15,652 nucleotides of DNA from Deltaproteobacteria bacterium (GCA_016844545.1 JAENJC010000016.1:1-15652); one strand, 5' to 3'; shown: positions 6,749-15,482, counted from the stretch's first letter. A program made the numbers and translations. The notes: generated by a model not told the origin, from the letters alone.

Positions 6749-6766
6749 AAGATATTTAGGTGTCAA
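6738..6766 (-). promoter_or_regulatory. Perfect-consensus sigma70 promoter of the hgcC-hgcA-hgcB operon
   Basis: On the minus strand TTGACA (6766-6761) and TATAAT (6743-6738) are separated by exactly 17 bases, the full E. coli-type consensus. Initiation near 6731 would give a leader of about 37 nt to the hgcC start. Such a strong core promoter implies that expression is limited by a repressor, or else is constitutively high. Confidence 0.75.
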
Positions 6767-6795
6767 GTTCAAATTTTATCAGGTAGACAATGGAT

Positions 6796-6824
6796 TTGAT
6801 TAATCGTCCGAACCCTGATATATT
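6796..6824 (+). promoter_or_regulatory. Predicted promoter of pgi
   Basis: TTGATT (6796-6801) and TATATT (6819-6824) are 17 bases apart, and TGA immediately before the -10 gives an extended -10 element. Initiation near 6831 leaves about 33 nt before the GTG start. It is back to back with the hgc promoter, their -35 boxes about 30 bases apart. Confidence 0.5.
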
Positions 6825-6863
6825 CCAGATCAATATTAATAATCTTGCCCTATGGAGGGATAA

Positions 6864-8315
6864 GTGAAAAAGACTGACAATTGGAAGGACCCTAAGTGGA
6901 AGACAAGAATGAGGATAACCCTGGGTTACAAGAACATGATGGCCGATTCAATTGGGAAGGGTTATGGCATAACCCTGAGTGAGATTGAGAAGATGTCGGC
7001 TGCTGCAAAGAGAATTGACAAAGCTCTCAAGCAGGGCTGGAAGGAGAGACGTATAGGTTTTTTTGACCTACCTTTTCAGGGAGAAAATGTTGATAAGATA
7101 AAGTCTTTTTCAAAGAAGGTAAAAAGCGGTTACGATTCCTTTGTGGTACTTGGGATAGGGGGATCAGCCCTTGGTCCCATCGCCCTTCAGACCGCGCTTA
7201 ATCCCCCTCATTACAACCTTCTGACGAAAAAGGACAGGAACGGATCTCCGAAATTGTTTGTCGCTGACAATATAGATCCTGCTGGATTTGAAGGGATTTT
7301 ACGTGTTGTTGACCCTGAGAAGACCATGTTTAACGTCATAAGCAAGTCCGGCGGCACTGCGGAGACGATGAGCCAGTTCATCATAGTAAGGGAGATGCTG
7401 AAGAAGAGGCTCGGCAAAAAATATAAGGATCACATAGTTGCAACCACGGACCCGAAAAATGGGATACTCAGGAAGATAGCTACAGAAGAGGGTCTTGAGA
7501 CCTTTCCCATTCCTGCCAATGTGGGCGGACGTTTTTCGGTATTCTCGTCGGTAGGGTTGCTCCCTGCGGCAGTTGTGGGTATTGACATAGAAGAGCTCCT
7601 GGCTGGTGCTGCATACATGAACGAGCTATGCACGACATCCGATCTCTTCCAGAACCCGGCGTATCTCAATGCCACCCTCCAGTTCCTTGCGGACAAAAAG
7701 GGAAAGCCCATGTCCGTCATGATGCCGTATGCCGATTCATTGAAAGACATTGCAGACTGGTACAGGCAGTTATGGGCAGAGTCTCTTGGGAAAAAGGTCT
7801 CTCTTGACGGAAAGACAGTCCATGTGGGGCCGACACCCATAAAGGCGTTGGGAGCAACAGACCAGCACTCGCAGATGCAACTTTATATAGAAGGACCATT
7901 TGACAAGGTCATTACCCTGATAGGAGTAAAGGATTTTGGCGCTGAGGCGAAGATACCAAAGGCATATAAAGAGATAGGTGAACTTGGATACCTTGGCGGC
8001 CATTCCCTCAAGGAGCTTATCCAGGCCGAGATGCTGGCAACGGAGATGGCCCTGACAAAGAACAACAGGATGAACTGCACCATAACACTCCCTGAGGTAA
8101 ATGCATTTACAATAGGCCAGCTCCTGCAGATGCTGATGATCCAGACCGCATTCGCGGGTGGGCTTTACAATGTCGATCCCTTTGACCAGCCTGGTGTAGA
8201 GCATGGGAAGCAGTATGCATACGGGTTGATGGGAAGGAAGGGGTATGAGGGGAAGAAGAAAGAGGTGGATGAGTATCTCAAGCAGGCAGGCAGTCTGAAG
8301 GGGTATGCTGTTTAG
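6864..8315 (+). CDS. pgi: Glucose-6-phosphate isomerase
   Basis: This 483-residue protein interconverts glucose-6-phosphate and fructose-6-phosphate in glycolysis/gluconeogenesis. SIS-fold signatures are VVLGIGGSALG (94-104) and SKSGGTAET (160-168). PGI signatures are GGRFSVFSSVGLLPA (221-235) and DQPGVEHGKQYA (441-452). The catalytic residues expected for the family are present: E306 in WAESLGK, H335 in TDQHSQ, and K449 in EHGKQ. Length falls in the shorter bacterial PGI class. Start is GTG 6864 with GGAGG 6 nt upstream. It is divergent from the hgc operon and appears functionally unrelated to it. Confidence 0.96.
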   Translation: MKKTDNWKDPKWKTRMRITLGYKNMMADSIGKGYGITLSEIEKMSAAAKRIDKALKQGWKERRIGFFDLPFQGENVDKIKSFSKKVKSGYDSFVVLGIGGSALGPIALQTALNPPHYNLLTKKDRNGSPKLFVADNIDPAGFEGILRVVDPEKTMFNVISKSGGTAETMSQFIIVREMLKKRLGKKYKDHIVATTDPKNGILRKIATEEGLETFPIPANVGGRFSVFSSVGLLPAAVVGIDIEELLAGAAYMNELCTTSDLFQNPAYLNATLQFLADKKGKPMSVMMPYADSLKDIADWYRQLWAESLGKKVSLDGKTVHVGPTPIKALGATDQHSQMQLYIEGPFDKVITLIGVKDFGAEAKIPKAYKEIGELGYLGGHSLKELIQAEMLATEMALTKNNRMNCTITLPEVNAFTIGQLLQMLMIQTAFAGGLYNVDPFDQPGVEHGKQYAYGLMGRKGYEGKKKEVDEYLKQAGSLKGYAV

Positions 8316-8318
8316 CTC

Positions 8319-8348
8319 TTGCTATTTAAACCCCTATAGATATATAAA
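8319..8348 (+). promoter_or_regulatory. Weak promoter candidate before the TPR-peptidase operon
   Basis: TTGCTA (8319-8324) is followed by TATAAA (8343-8348) with an 18-base spacer, or TATATA (8341-8346) with 16. The 55-base gap after pgi has no hairpin terminator, so readthrough from pgi is also possible. Confidence 0.3.
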
Positions 8349-8370
8349 TGTTTTTAAAGGATTCACTTAA

Positions 8371-10306
8371 ATGATTGTATACGTTCAACTGAAAGACATA
8401 ATAATAGACCCTTCAAAGAAGATTGATCTCCTGTCGATCCCAAAGGATGAGGCGATTTCTCTTATCAAGAACTCTTATGGATTTCTTTCCTCCTCCATAG
8501 ACGTATCAATGGAAGGTGATAATGCTGTTATAAAGTTTACAGAAGAAAAGGCTGAAAAGGTCAACGAGGCATTGAAACTTTATCAAAAGGGTGTCAAAGA
8601 GGCGGAGCGTGGTGAGTATTCAAAGGCCATAAAGACCTTTGGGAACGTACTTGAAGTAGTTCCACAGCATGTAGATGCCCGCCGGAACCTTGCAATGGCA
8701 TATCTTGAATCAGGGGATGCGGAAAAGGCTGAGGAGTATCTCAGAGAATGCCTCAGACTTGACCCAAACGACCGCTGGTCTAATCTCCTATTGGGTAATA
8801 TCTATGCCAGAATTAAACGCAACTTAGATGTAGCAGAGTTTTTCTATCAGAAGTGCTATGAGATAGATCCCAATGACAACTTCATGCTCAACAACTATGC
8901 AGCCGTAATGCTGGAAAAGGGAAAGCCTGATATGGCTAAGGAGTTGTTTGAAAAGGCATTGAGCATTGCCCCTTCGTATCCAAATACATATTATGGCCTT
9001 GCCTTGCTCTATCAAAACCAGAATCGGCCCGAACTTGTCCTTGAAATACTTGAAAGGCTTTTCTCACAACCAAAGTCTAAGGACATTCGGAGCAGTACTG
9101 TTTACAAGATGGCCAGGGATACATATCGGCAGGTCTGCAAGGATATGGCGGAAAGTAAATTTGATAATCTGCTGGAGACAGTCCTCAACCGGAAGAAGTC
9201 TATTGAGAGCGAAGGTGGTTTTCCTATTCAGGTGGTCGAAGACAATACCCTGGAATATATCTCAGCCACAGTCCAGATGGCTTGGAAGCACAACCGTGAA
9301 GAGCACATCGTAAAGTACAGAAAAAAGATGTCCGCTGTTACGCCCCACCTCATTGCCCACGAGCTTGAGCATATAGCCCTTGAAGAGGAAGCGCGCAGGC
9401 TGGGAAGAAACCGCTACTTTGCAACAACTGCAGCCACACGGGAATATGCCATTCGGTCAGTATCCGGCCATATAGAAAAACTTCAAGAATGGGGGTATTC
9501 GGACGACGGGATCACAAACGTGATTCTCAAGTTAACCAGCGGACTCTGTAACCAGTTGTTCAACTCTCCCAGCGACATGATGGTTGAATACCGTATTTTT
9601 GAAAACATGAAAGAATTATATCCAAGTCAGTTCGTTTCCCTGTGCCAGTTCCAGGAGGAGGCGCTCCAACTCCTTCAAAATAAGGATATTAAGAGAAATA
9701 CCCCTCCCCCTCTTGTACCGGTCAAATGTGGCGCTGAATTGCGCCAATGCGCTCTTTGTAGACCATCTCTTTAGTGGAATCACTGAGTACTCCCTCCATT
9801 ACAAAAATTCGGAACAATTCCAGACCGGCAAACAGCTTTTTGACATATGGCTTAAGAAGCTCAAGACGTTCCAGCCCGGAGACGAATACGCCCTCGTAGA
9901 CGAATATGCTCGCATCTTAAAACTCCAGAACTGGTACGAATGGAAACATGATGTCACACAGGCGGAAGCATCTTCCGCTGTCATAAACCCTGAGCTTCTC
10001 AAGACCAAGGAATCAGACACCTTCAAATACTGCCTCTACGTCCTTCGCCGATTTGAGAATATGGAGCGGGACGAGATTTTCAGGATCGTCTCTGAGATAG
10101 GAATCCTTGGCACAGGCGGGATCGACTACTCAAGCCCCAAGACCTACACCCTTAAATCAATCCCAAGAGAGCAGTTCACTGGGCTTCAACTCCTTTGCAT
10201 GATGTATGTGGGTTTTCAGAAGATAGAACCGGCAATGGATACAGGCCTTGATTTCAAGGAGGCATATACACTTGCGCTTGATGCTTATAAGGCGAGGTTC
10301 CACTGA
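8371..10306 (+). pseudogene. TPR-repeat protein with HExxH metallopeptidase motif, frame broken at a C-run
   Basis: Frame one (8371-9774) encodes about 450 meaningful residues. They comprise a short N-terminal region (1-60), about four to five TPR-like helical pairs (64-235; for example AIKTFGNVLEVVPQHVDARRNLAMAYLESG and AEEYLRECLRLDPNDRWSNLLLGNIYARI), and a domain with LIAHELEHIALEEE. In that domain H330-E331 and H334 form an HExxH zinc-protease motif; E406 or D402 in SPSDMMVEYRIFE could be the third ligand. After TPPPLV the frame degrades. The logical continuation (LYRSNVALNCANALFVDHLF...) lies in the next frame and runs to 10306. One extra C in the CCCCTCCCCC tract (9701-9710) would explain this; the repaired protein would be about 644 residues. 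I do not recognise a named family. MazG follows 2 bases later. Start ATG 8371 has AAAGGA upstream. Confidence 0.78.
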
Positions 10307-10308
10307 TT

Positions 10309-10647
10309 ATGGAAGAGCTGATTCAAAAGCTTAGGAAGTTTGCAGAAGAAAGAGATTGGGATCAGTTTCACTCACCCAAAAACCTTGTCATGGCTCTAAG
10401 TGTTGAGGTTTCGGAAATCGTCGAACACTTCCAATGGTTGACACCGGAACAGAGTCAGGAATTAAGCCCTGACAAGCTTTCTGAGCTAAAAGATGAGATA
10501 GGGGATGTATTAATCTATCTGATAAGGCTTGCAGATAAACTCGGAATAGACCCGATTAATGCCGCCCTGGAAAAGATAGAAAAAAATGGAAAGAAGTATC
10601 CGGTCGTGCGAGTTAAGGGTAAATCTTTGAAATATACGGAGTATTAG
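10309..10647 (+). CDS. MazG-like (dCTPase/DCTPP1-type) nucleotide pyrophosphohydrolase
   Basis: This 112-residue all-alpha NTP-PPase has the MazG metal motif ExxE (E33, E36 in SVEVSEIVEHFQW) and ExxD (E63, D66 in LKDEIGDVLIYL). The flanking RDWDQFHSPKNLVMAL and GKKYPVVRVKGKSLKYTEY resemble the RS21-C6/DCTPP1 subgroup, which hydrolyses dCTP and modified dCTP analogues to the monophosphate plus pyrophosphate. Substrate cannot be read from sequence, so that assignment is inference. It starts 2 bases after the TPR-peptidase gene and ends 1 base before the McrB-like gene, so it is firmly part of this operon. It might limit modified nucleotide pools while its neighbours act on DNA. Confidence 0.9.
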   Translation: MEELIQKLRKFAEERDWDQFHSPKNLVMALSVEVSEIVEHFQWLTPEQSQELSPDKLSELKDEIGDVLIYLIRLADKLGIDPINAALEKIEKNGKKYPVVRVKGKSLKYTEY

Positions 10648-10648
10648 G

Positions 10649-12331
10649 ATGGGTAAGATTTTTATATTTACGGCTGGGAATCCTGATGCACGGGCGCATT
10701 TACAGGACTCAATAATAAATCCAATCGATGAGAATAAAGTATTTCATGATTTTCCTGATACAGAACACGATAAATTACGAAATATCCTCAGTGAGGGCAA
10801 AGGCTTTTATGCATGGGGGGCGGTTCCGGGACCTCAGAACTTGAAACGATGGGAGTCACTGTCAAAGGGCGATTTTGTTTTTTGCGTTTATGATAATTCG
10901 TATCATTACGTTGCTCAGGTTTTAATGAAGTACGAAAATGAAAAATTAGCAAGAGCAGTTTGGGGTGAAGATGAAAATGGTAATACATGGCAGTATATTT
11001 ATTTCCTTACAAAGCCGACAGCTGTTAATCTGGCAGTTGTTGATTTGGTAGGTTTATTAAACAGCGGATACATGGGATTTACAAAAATTTCTGACGAAAA
11101 AATATCTAATATTATTGCTAAATTTGGATCAGTCGAAAGTTTTATCGATCAAAATATTCTGGGAGGTAAGTCTATGTATGAACCATCCCCTCTAGAAAAT
11201 ATCATAGCTTCGATTAGTAATACGGGGTTTGTTTTCGAGCCTTGGCAAATTGCAGCCTATATCACTGCACTGCGGACAAAACCTTTTGTTATCCTTGCTG
11301 GTGTCACAGGAACCGGGAAGTCGAAGTTACCGAAATTGGTGTCAGAGGCAACTGGTGGCGTGTCAAAGCTTATTTCAGTGAGACCAGACTGGACAGACAG
11401 TTCTGATGTGCTTGGATACTGCAGCTTAAATGATAAGTTCAGACCAGGGCAGTTGCTGGAGTTTGTTCAAAAGGCAAGTGATGCACCAAATAAACACCAT
11501 GTTTGCATTATGGACGAGATGAATCTTGCGAGAGTGGAGCACTACTTTGCGGAAATTTTAAGTCTGATTGAGGATCGTAGGATAGCATCAAATGGTGGTT
11601 TTGAAAGCAGTAAACTATTGGGCCAGGACCTTAGCGGGGACGATGCTCATTGGTCAACCTACGGGTTGCCAGCAAACCTGGCAATAGTGGGGACCGTTAA
11701 CATGGATGAGAGTGCCCACGGTTTCAGCCGGAAGGTGCTTGATAGAGCCTTTACTATTGAGCTTTCAGATATCGATCTCACGAAATGGGAATCGGTCATT
11801 TCGGAAGAAATTACCCCAACTCCTTGGCCTGTTGATAAATGGTACCCTCGTGCTATTCAGTTGAGCCAAACAGGTTCATTGACTGAATTAGAACGCAAAG
11901 AGATTGATAGAGTTATTACGGCATTGATCGAGATAAATAGCTTCCTTGTTCATGCGCAATTGCAGGTTGGGTACCGTACACGTGATGAAATTGCCTTGTT
12001 TGTAATGCATGCGCAGGATTACAAGGCATCCTTCGTGACCAGTTCAGGTGCCGAGGTCGACCCCCTCGACCTTGCCCTCCTGATGAAGGTTCTTCCACGT
12101 ATTGTCGGCGGCAGTAGTCCTGTTAGACGAGCAGTCCTACAACTTCTCGGATGGGCTGTTACTGGTAAAGGATTTCAAACCGATGATGATGCGAAGCCGA
12201 CTATTGATAAATGGGAAGTCGGTGGCCGTCCAGGGGCGGTTAGCGAAGCCCTATATCCCAGAACAGCAGCCAGGCTCTGCCTTATGTGGGATAGGCTTTT
12301 AAGTGAAGGCTTTACTTCATTCTGGCTATGA
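10649..12331 (+). CDS. McrB-like AAA+ NTPase with EVE-like N-terminal domain
   Basis: 560 residues. Residues 1-165 look like an EVE/PUA-type module (FYAWGAVPGPQNLKRWESLSKGDFVFCVYDNSYHYVAQVL), a fold that reads modified bases. Residues about 180-420 form an AAA+ domain of the McrB family: Walker A GVTGTGKS (218-225), Walker B HVCIMDEMN (D289, E290), sensor region VGTVNMDES and an Arg-rich SRKVLDRAFTIEL. McrB proteins are GTP-driven motors of type IV restriction that activate a partner nuclease on modified DNA. The C-terminal helical part (about 420-560) has no motif I recognise. A GGAG site 7 nt upstream of ATG 10649 sets the start. The stop TGA at 12329-12331 forms part of the ribosome binding site of the next gene. 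Coding appears somewhat more AT-rich than pgi, hinting at acquisition. Confidence 0.88.
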   Translation: MGKIFIFTAGNPDARAHLQDSIINPIDENKVFHDFPDTEHDKLRNILSEGKGFYAWGAVPGPQNLKRWESLSKGDFVFCVYDNSYHYVAQVLMKYENEKLARAVWGEDENGNTWQYIYFLTKPTAVNLAVVDLVGLLNSGYMGFTKISDEKISNIIAKFGSVESFIDQNILGGKSMYEPSPLENIIASISNTGFVFEPWQIAAYITALRTKPFVILAGVTGTGKSKLPKLVSEATGGVSKLISVRPDWTDSSDVLGYCSLNDKFRPGQLLEFVQKASDAPNKHHVCIMDEMNLARVEHYFAEILSLIEDRRIASNGGFESSKLLGQDLSGDDAHWSTYGLPANLAIVGTVNMDESAHGFSRKVLDRAFTIELSDIDLTKWESVISEEITPTPWPVDKWYPRAIQLSQTGSLTELERKEIDRVITALIEINSFLVHAQLQVGYRTRDEIALFVMHAQDYKASFVTSSGAEVDPLDLALLMKVLPRIVGGSSPVRRAVLQLLGWAVTGKGFQTDDDAKPTIDKWEVGGRPGAVSEALYPRTAARLCLMWDRLLSEGFTSFWL

Positions 12332-12338
12332 GGCTTGC

Positions 12339-14834
12339 ATGGAAACTGGAACTCTGTTTAAAATCGAAACAGACCGTGTTTCGCTTACATGGCGCAGGGT
12401 TCGGGATAATAAAACGCCTGCTCTGAAAGGGCTTACAAATATCCCGGGACGACTTTGTCTCCGAAAACGTCGTGATGACCTGATATTTCACAAAATCTAC
12501 CGTGATTCCGTGCACGAAACAATCGCTTCAAACCCCGATCTGGAAATAGGCCCATTACTTTACGAACAGACAGACTACAATCTATATGTACATGCGAAAT
12601 CAGGCTTACCCGTGTCTGTAATACACAGAGATCCCTTAATTTGCCGGGACCTTTCTAAAGGCGATGGTGAGAATATCATCTATGGGTTGATTAATTTCGG
12701 CTCCCAGGTCGGTCGCAGTGAATTCAATGTACTGGTGGATGGCAAACCAGAGCTTGACTTTGAAGTAGAGGTCTTTCCTTCGAAGCTCGACTATCTCTCA
12801 GACTACGAACAAATACTCGCTGAAGTACAGGAGATTTTAACTGGCCTCGCTTTGGAATATATGCGAGCCACTTTTAAGTTGGGGACTATGTCCCCTGTTC
12901 CGCAGCCTGCAAACATTGAGTGGCTTTTTCTTCTGAAAAGTATTGTAGAAAAGCTTGAGATCGCATTAAACCATATTGCCCAACGGCCGATCCGCGGTCT
13001 CGTGCGGGAGCCTCAAACTGTCCGCGTTGAAAAGATTAAGAGAGTTGATTCCGCTATTAGGTCGGCGGTACGCCGTGGAGCTGGCTCAGGAGAATTTGTC
13101 GGACTTGCCGAAGGACTGCGGGTTCGACAAAAGCTTGAAGAACGCCGAGCGCGCCCAACACTTGATACCCCAGAACATCGATGGCTTGCTGCACAACTTA
13201 TCCGCATTCGTCAACGGCTTGGACGGCTGAGACTCCGTGAAGCGAACGCGCCGGAGAGTGATCGCCGTAAAAAAACCTTATCTGAGCTGGATGAACTGGA
13301 ATCAAGGATAGCGGGACTTTGCAAGCTCGAGCCAATAGCCAGCGCCGAAGGTGATCCACTGCCCGGCTTTGCATCATTACAGCTACTTGGTGCATCTGGA
13401 TACCGAGAAGCATACCAAAACTGCCTAATCCTTCAATTAGGGCTTCGCGTCAAGGGTGGCCCATTGCGTCTCTCAGTAAAGGATTTAACCCAGCTTTATG
13501 AATACTGGTGCTATCTTGCTCTTATTCGCATCATTTCGGAAGAAACTGGACAACCAATACCCGCCAAGTCCCTCTTTGCTATACGCGAGCAGGGGCTTCA
13601 GGTACTACTTGAGAAAGGGCGAGAAAGTACGGTTTCTTTTGATACTCTGGGTAACCGAAAAATAACTGTTTCGTATAATCCTACATACCAAGGCAACAAA
13701 ATGCTTATCCCTCAGAAACCTGATATGCTGATTTCATTTGAAGACCCAAGCTGGCCGCCATTGCGATTGATTCTCGATGCCAAATATAGGATTGATGCTT
13801 CGCAAGAATATCAAGATCAGTACAACTCCCCCGGTCCACCAATCGATGCAGTAAATGTTTTACATAGATACAGAGATGCAATCCTTGAAAAGGATTCTCA
13901 ATCCTCAAATGATCTGCCGAAACGTACTGTGGTACAAGCTGCGGCATTGTTCCCCTACAGAGAGAGTCAGGAAGGGGAGTATCGTAATAGTCGTCTTTGG
14001 CAGGCAATCGATTGCGTTGGAATAGGTGCGATCCCATTGCTTCCTGGTGATACTCAATATCTCTCCGAGTGGTTGCGCGCGGTATTGAGACATGGTGGTT
14101 GGGCGCTTGCAGACCGGGTAATACCTCATCGATCAAACGAAAGAGCCAGAGATTGGCGTGCGGCCGCATCAGAAGCAGTTCTTGTAGGCATTCTGAGAAG
14201 CGGGGAAAAGGGAGCCGAAGCCAAACACCTTGAATGGATAAAAAAAGAGAAATGCTATTATATTCCCATCAAGAAAACGCAACGACGATTCCATGTTAGC
14301 AAATGGGTGGCCATCTATCTTCCTATGGCATTACGTAAGCCTGGCGCAGTTACATATTGGGCCGAGGTTAGACAGGTTGAAGTATTGCCCCGAAAGGAGA
14401 TTCCAACACCATGGGATGCAAGCCGCAATCCGGATGAGCTTCAATTTATGTACCGTCTTGGAGAATTGATCGAACTAAAGAACCCTATCGAAAATCTGGA
14501 TGAGGAAGGAGAGAGCAAGTCATTCAGAAGCCACCGCTGGACCTCCCGCCTTGCCTTGCAAAGGGCAAAGAATCTAAAGGAGCTTTTCCTCGAAACAGAG
14601 CCTGAATGGCGCTTATATGAAGACTTGAAGGTGGCAGGCATCAAGCTCGAGATAAAGCCGGGGACACCCAAGGAGCAAGACCCGGACGACCCATCCGGCC
14701 GGGCATGGTTTGTCGTCAACAACTGCCGGATTCAGTACAGAGGCACTGCTGGGTTTCTTCTGAACACTCCTTATGGTGAAGACCGGTATTTCTCGCAGGT
14801 GAGGGATGTGGTTGAGGAGTTAAGGCCGCAATAG
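12339..14834 (+). CDS. DUF2357 PD-(D/E)XK nuclease, McrC-like partner
   Basis: 831 residues. The N-terminal half (about 1-200) fits the DUF2357 type. A charged helical, coiled-coil-like segment follows (about 225-330; LEERRARPTL, LIRIRQRLGRLRLREA). Then comes a nuclease core: LYEYWCYLALIRII (E388), KPDMLISFE (D462), LRLILDAKYRID (D480, K482) and DAVNVLHRYRDAI, i.e. E...PD...DxK as in PD-(D/E)XK enzymes. The AAALFPY element is also typical of McrC-like nucleases. The C-terminal 220 residues (YYIPIKKTQRRFHVSKWVAIY, GAVTYWAEVRQVEVLPR) may be another PUA/EVE-like module; that is a guess. Start taken as ATG 12339 with GAGG 6 nt upstream. GTG 12303 would overlap the mcrB-like gene and lacks support. 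It should supply DNA cleavage for the McrB motor. Confidence 0.85.
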   Translation: METGTLFKIETDRVSLTWRRVRDNKTPALKGLTNIPGRLCLRKRRDDLIFHKIYRDSVHETIASNPDLEIGPLLYEQTDYNLYVHAKSGLPVSVIHRDPLICRDLSKGDGENIIYGLINFGSQVGRSEFNVLVDGKPELDFEVEVFPSKLDYLSDYEQILAEVQEILTGLALEYMRATFKLGTMSPVPQPANIEWLFLLKSIVEKLEIALNHIAQRPIRGLVREPQTVRVEKIKRVDSAIRSAVRRGAGSGEFVGLAEGLRVRQKLEERRARPTLDTPEHRWLAAQLIRIRQRLGRLRLREANAPESDRRKKTLSELDELESRIAGLCKLEPIASAEGDPLPGFASLQLLGASGYREAYQNCLILQLGLRVKGGPLRLSVKDLTQLYEYWCYLALIRIISEETGQPIPAKSLFAIREQGLQVLLEKGRESTVSFDTLGNRKITVSYNPTYQGNKMLIPQKPDMLISFEDPSWPPLRLILDAKYRIDASQEYQDQYNSPGPPIDAVNVLHRYRDAILEKDSQSSNDLPKRTVVQAAALFPYRESQEGEYRNSRLWQAIDCVGIGAIPLLPGDTQYLSEWLRAVLRHGGWALADRVIPHRSNERARDWRAAASEAVLVGILRSGEKGAEAKHLEWIKKEKCYYIPIKKTQRRFHVSKWVAIYLPMALRKPGAVTYWAEVRQVEVLPRKEIPTPWDASRNPDELQFMYRLGELIELKNPIENLDEEGESKSFRSHRWTSRLALQRAKNLKELFLETEPEWRLYEDLKVAGIKLEIKPGTPKEQDPDDPSGRAWFVVNNCRIQYRGTAGFLLNTPYGEDRYFSQVRDVVEELRPQ

Positions 14835-15239
14835 GTGTTTGACGGTGTGCCTGTAGTTATACTGGCGGAAGTGCTCGTCGAGGCTGAGAATATTGTCAAT
14901 CGCGTGTTTGTCTATAAGAACAAAACTTGTACAATCGGTGTAGCTGAACTCCTTGTCTCCATACTTGATAAATATCTCTTTTGCAGAGGTTTCATCCCCT
15001 TCAGCAACTCGAAACACCTTGATATTGGAGGCATCAAACCCTTTGATAAAGGCAACTGCTGCCCTGTGGCTCACTCTGGCACGAATAAGCGTGATAGTTT
15101 CATCAATGACGTAGTTTGATGTATATAGAGTGGCTTTTTGTTCGATTATTTCCTGAAAGACGGAGGATGCTTTTTTATGAAAGGTATCTGACTTGTCAGA
15201 GATGGCAAGAAATGCCCCTGTGTCAATAAAGACCTTCAT
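14820..15239 (-). CDS. vapC: VapC-type PIN-domain ribonuclease toxin
   Basis: This 139-residue protein begins MKVFIDTGAFLAISDKSDTFH, the PIN-domain first motif with acidic D6. Further acidic residues expected for the site are in YVIDETITLIR (E47), FSYTDCTSFVLID (D100) and ILSLDEHFRQYNY (D120). PIN toxins are Mg-dependent RNases. ATG 15239 overlaps the antitoxin stop by four bases (ATGA), giving the usual antitoxin-then-toxin order. Its 3' end overlaps the end of the convergent DUF2357 gene by 15 bases. Confidence 0.92.
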   Translation of the reverse strand: MKVFIDTGAFLAISDKSDTFHKKASSVFQEIIEQKATLYTSNYVIDETITLIRARVSHRAAVAFIKGFDASNIKVFRVAEGDETSAKEIFIKYGDKEFSYTDCTSFVLIDKHAIDNILSLDEHFRQYNYRHTVKHLLRP

Positions 15240-15460
15240 TTAGCCTTCTTCTGACCATACAGGTATTTGTCATGTTCTCTTGAAAGGTCGCCGATGCCGC
15301 TTTCAAAGATACCAATAAGGGACATTGCCGGGCTTTTTGTCTTGGCCTTCTTAGCAGGCTTAGATATGGTAACGGTAACTTTTTCGTGTTCTTTGAAATG
15401 AAGCTTCTGAAGCGGCTTAATTACGCCATTTTCGTAAATAGCATTGATAGTTTCCTGCAT
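15236..15460 (-). CDS. DUF104/AF2212-like antitoxin
   Basis: This 74-residue protein starts MQETINAIYENGVIKPLQKL and HFKEHEKVTVTISKP, the typical DUF104 (AF2212-like) antitoxin N-terminus: a small beta barrel-like head followed by a Lys-rich linker. The tail (MSLIGIFESGIGDLSREHDKYLYGQ) would wrap and block the PIN toxin. The start at 15460 is set by an AGAGGAGG site immediately upstream. The in-frame ATG at 15483 overlaps the promoter -10, and the longer frame back to 15613 translates non-coding sequence. Confidence 0.9.
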   Translation of the reverse strand: MQETINAIYENGVIKPLQKLHFKEHEKVTVTISKPAKKAKTKSPAMSLIGIFESGIGDLSREHDKYLYGQKKAK

Positions 15461-15482
15461 AATATCCTCCTCTGCTTGACTC

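Noticed and set aside
7430..8204. Long minus-strand ORFs inside pgi
   Set aside because: Shadows of a strongly conserved plus-strand gene; no family features and no ribosome binding sites.
12303..12338. GTG 12303 as start of the DUF2357 gene
   Set aside because: No ribosome binding site and a 29-base overlap with the McrB-like gene; ATG 12339 has GAGG at proper spacing.
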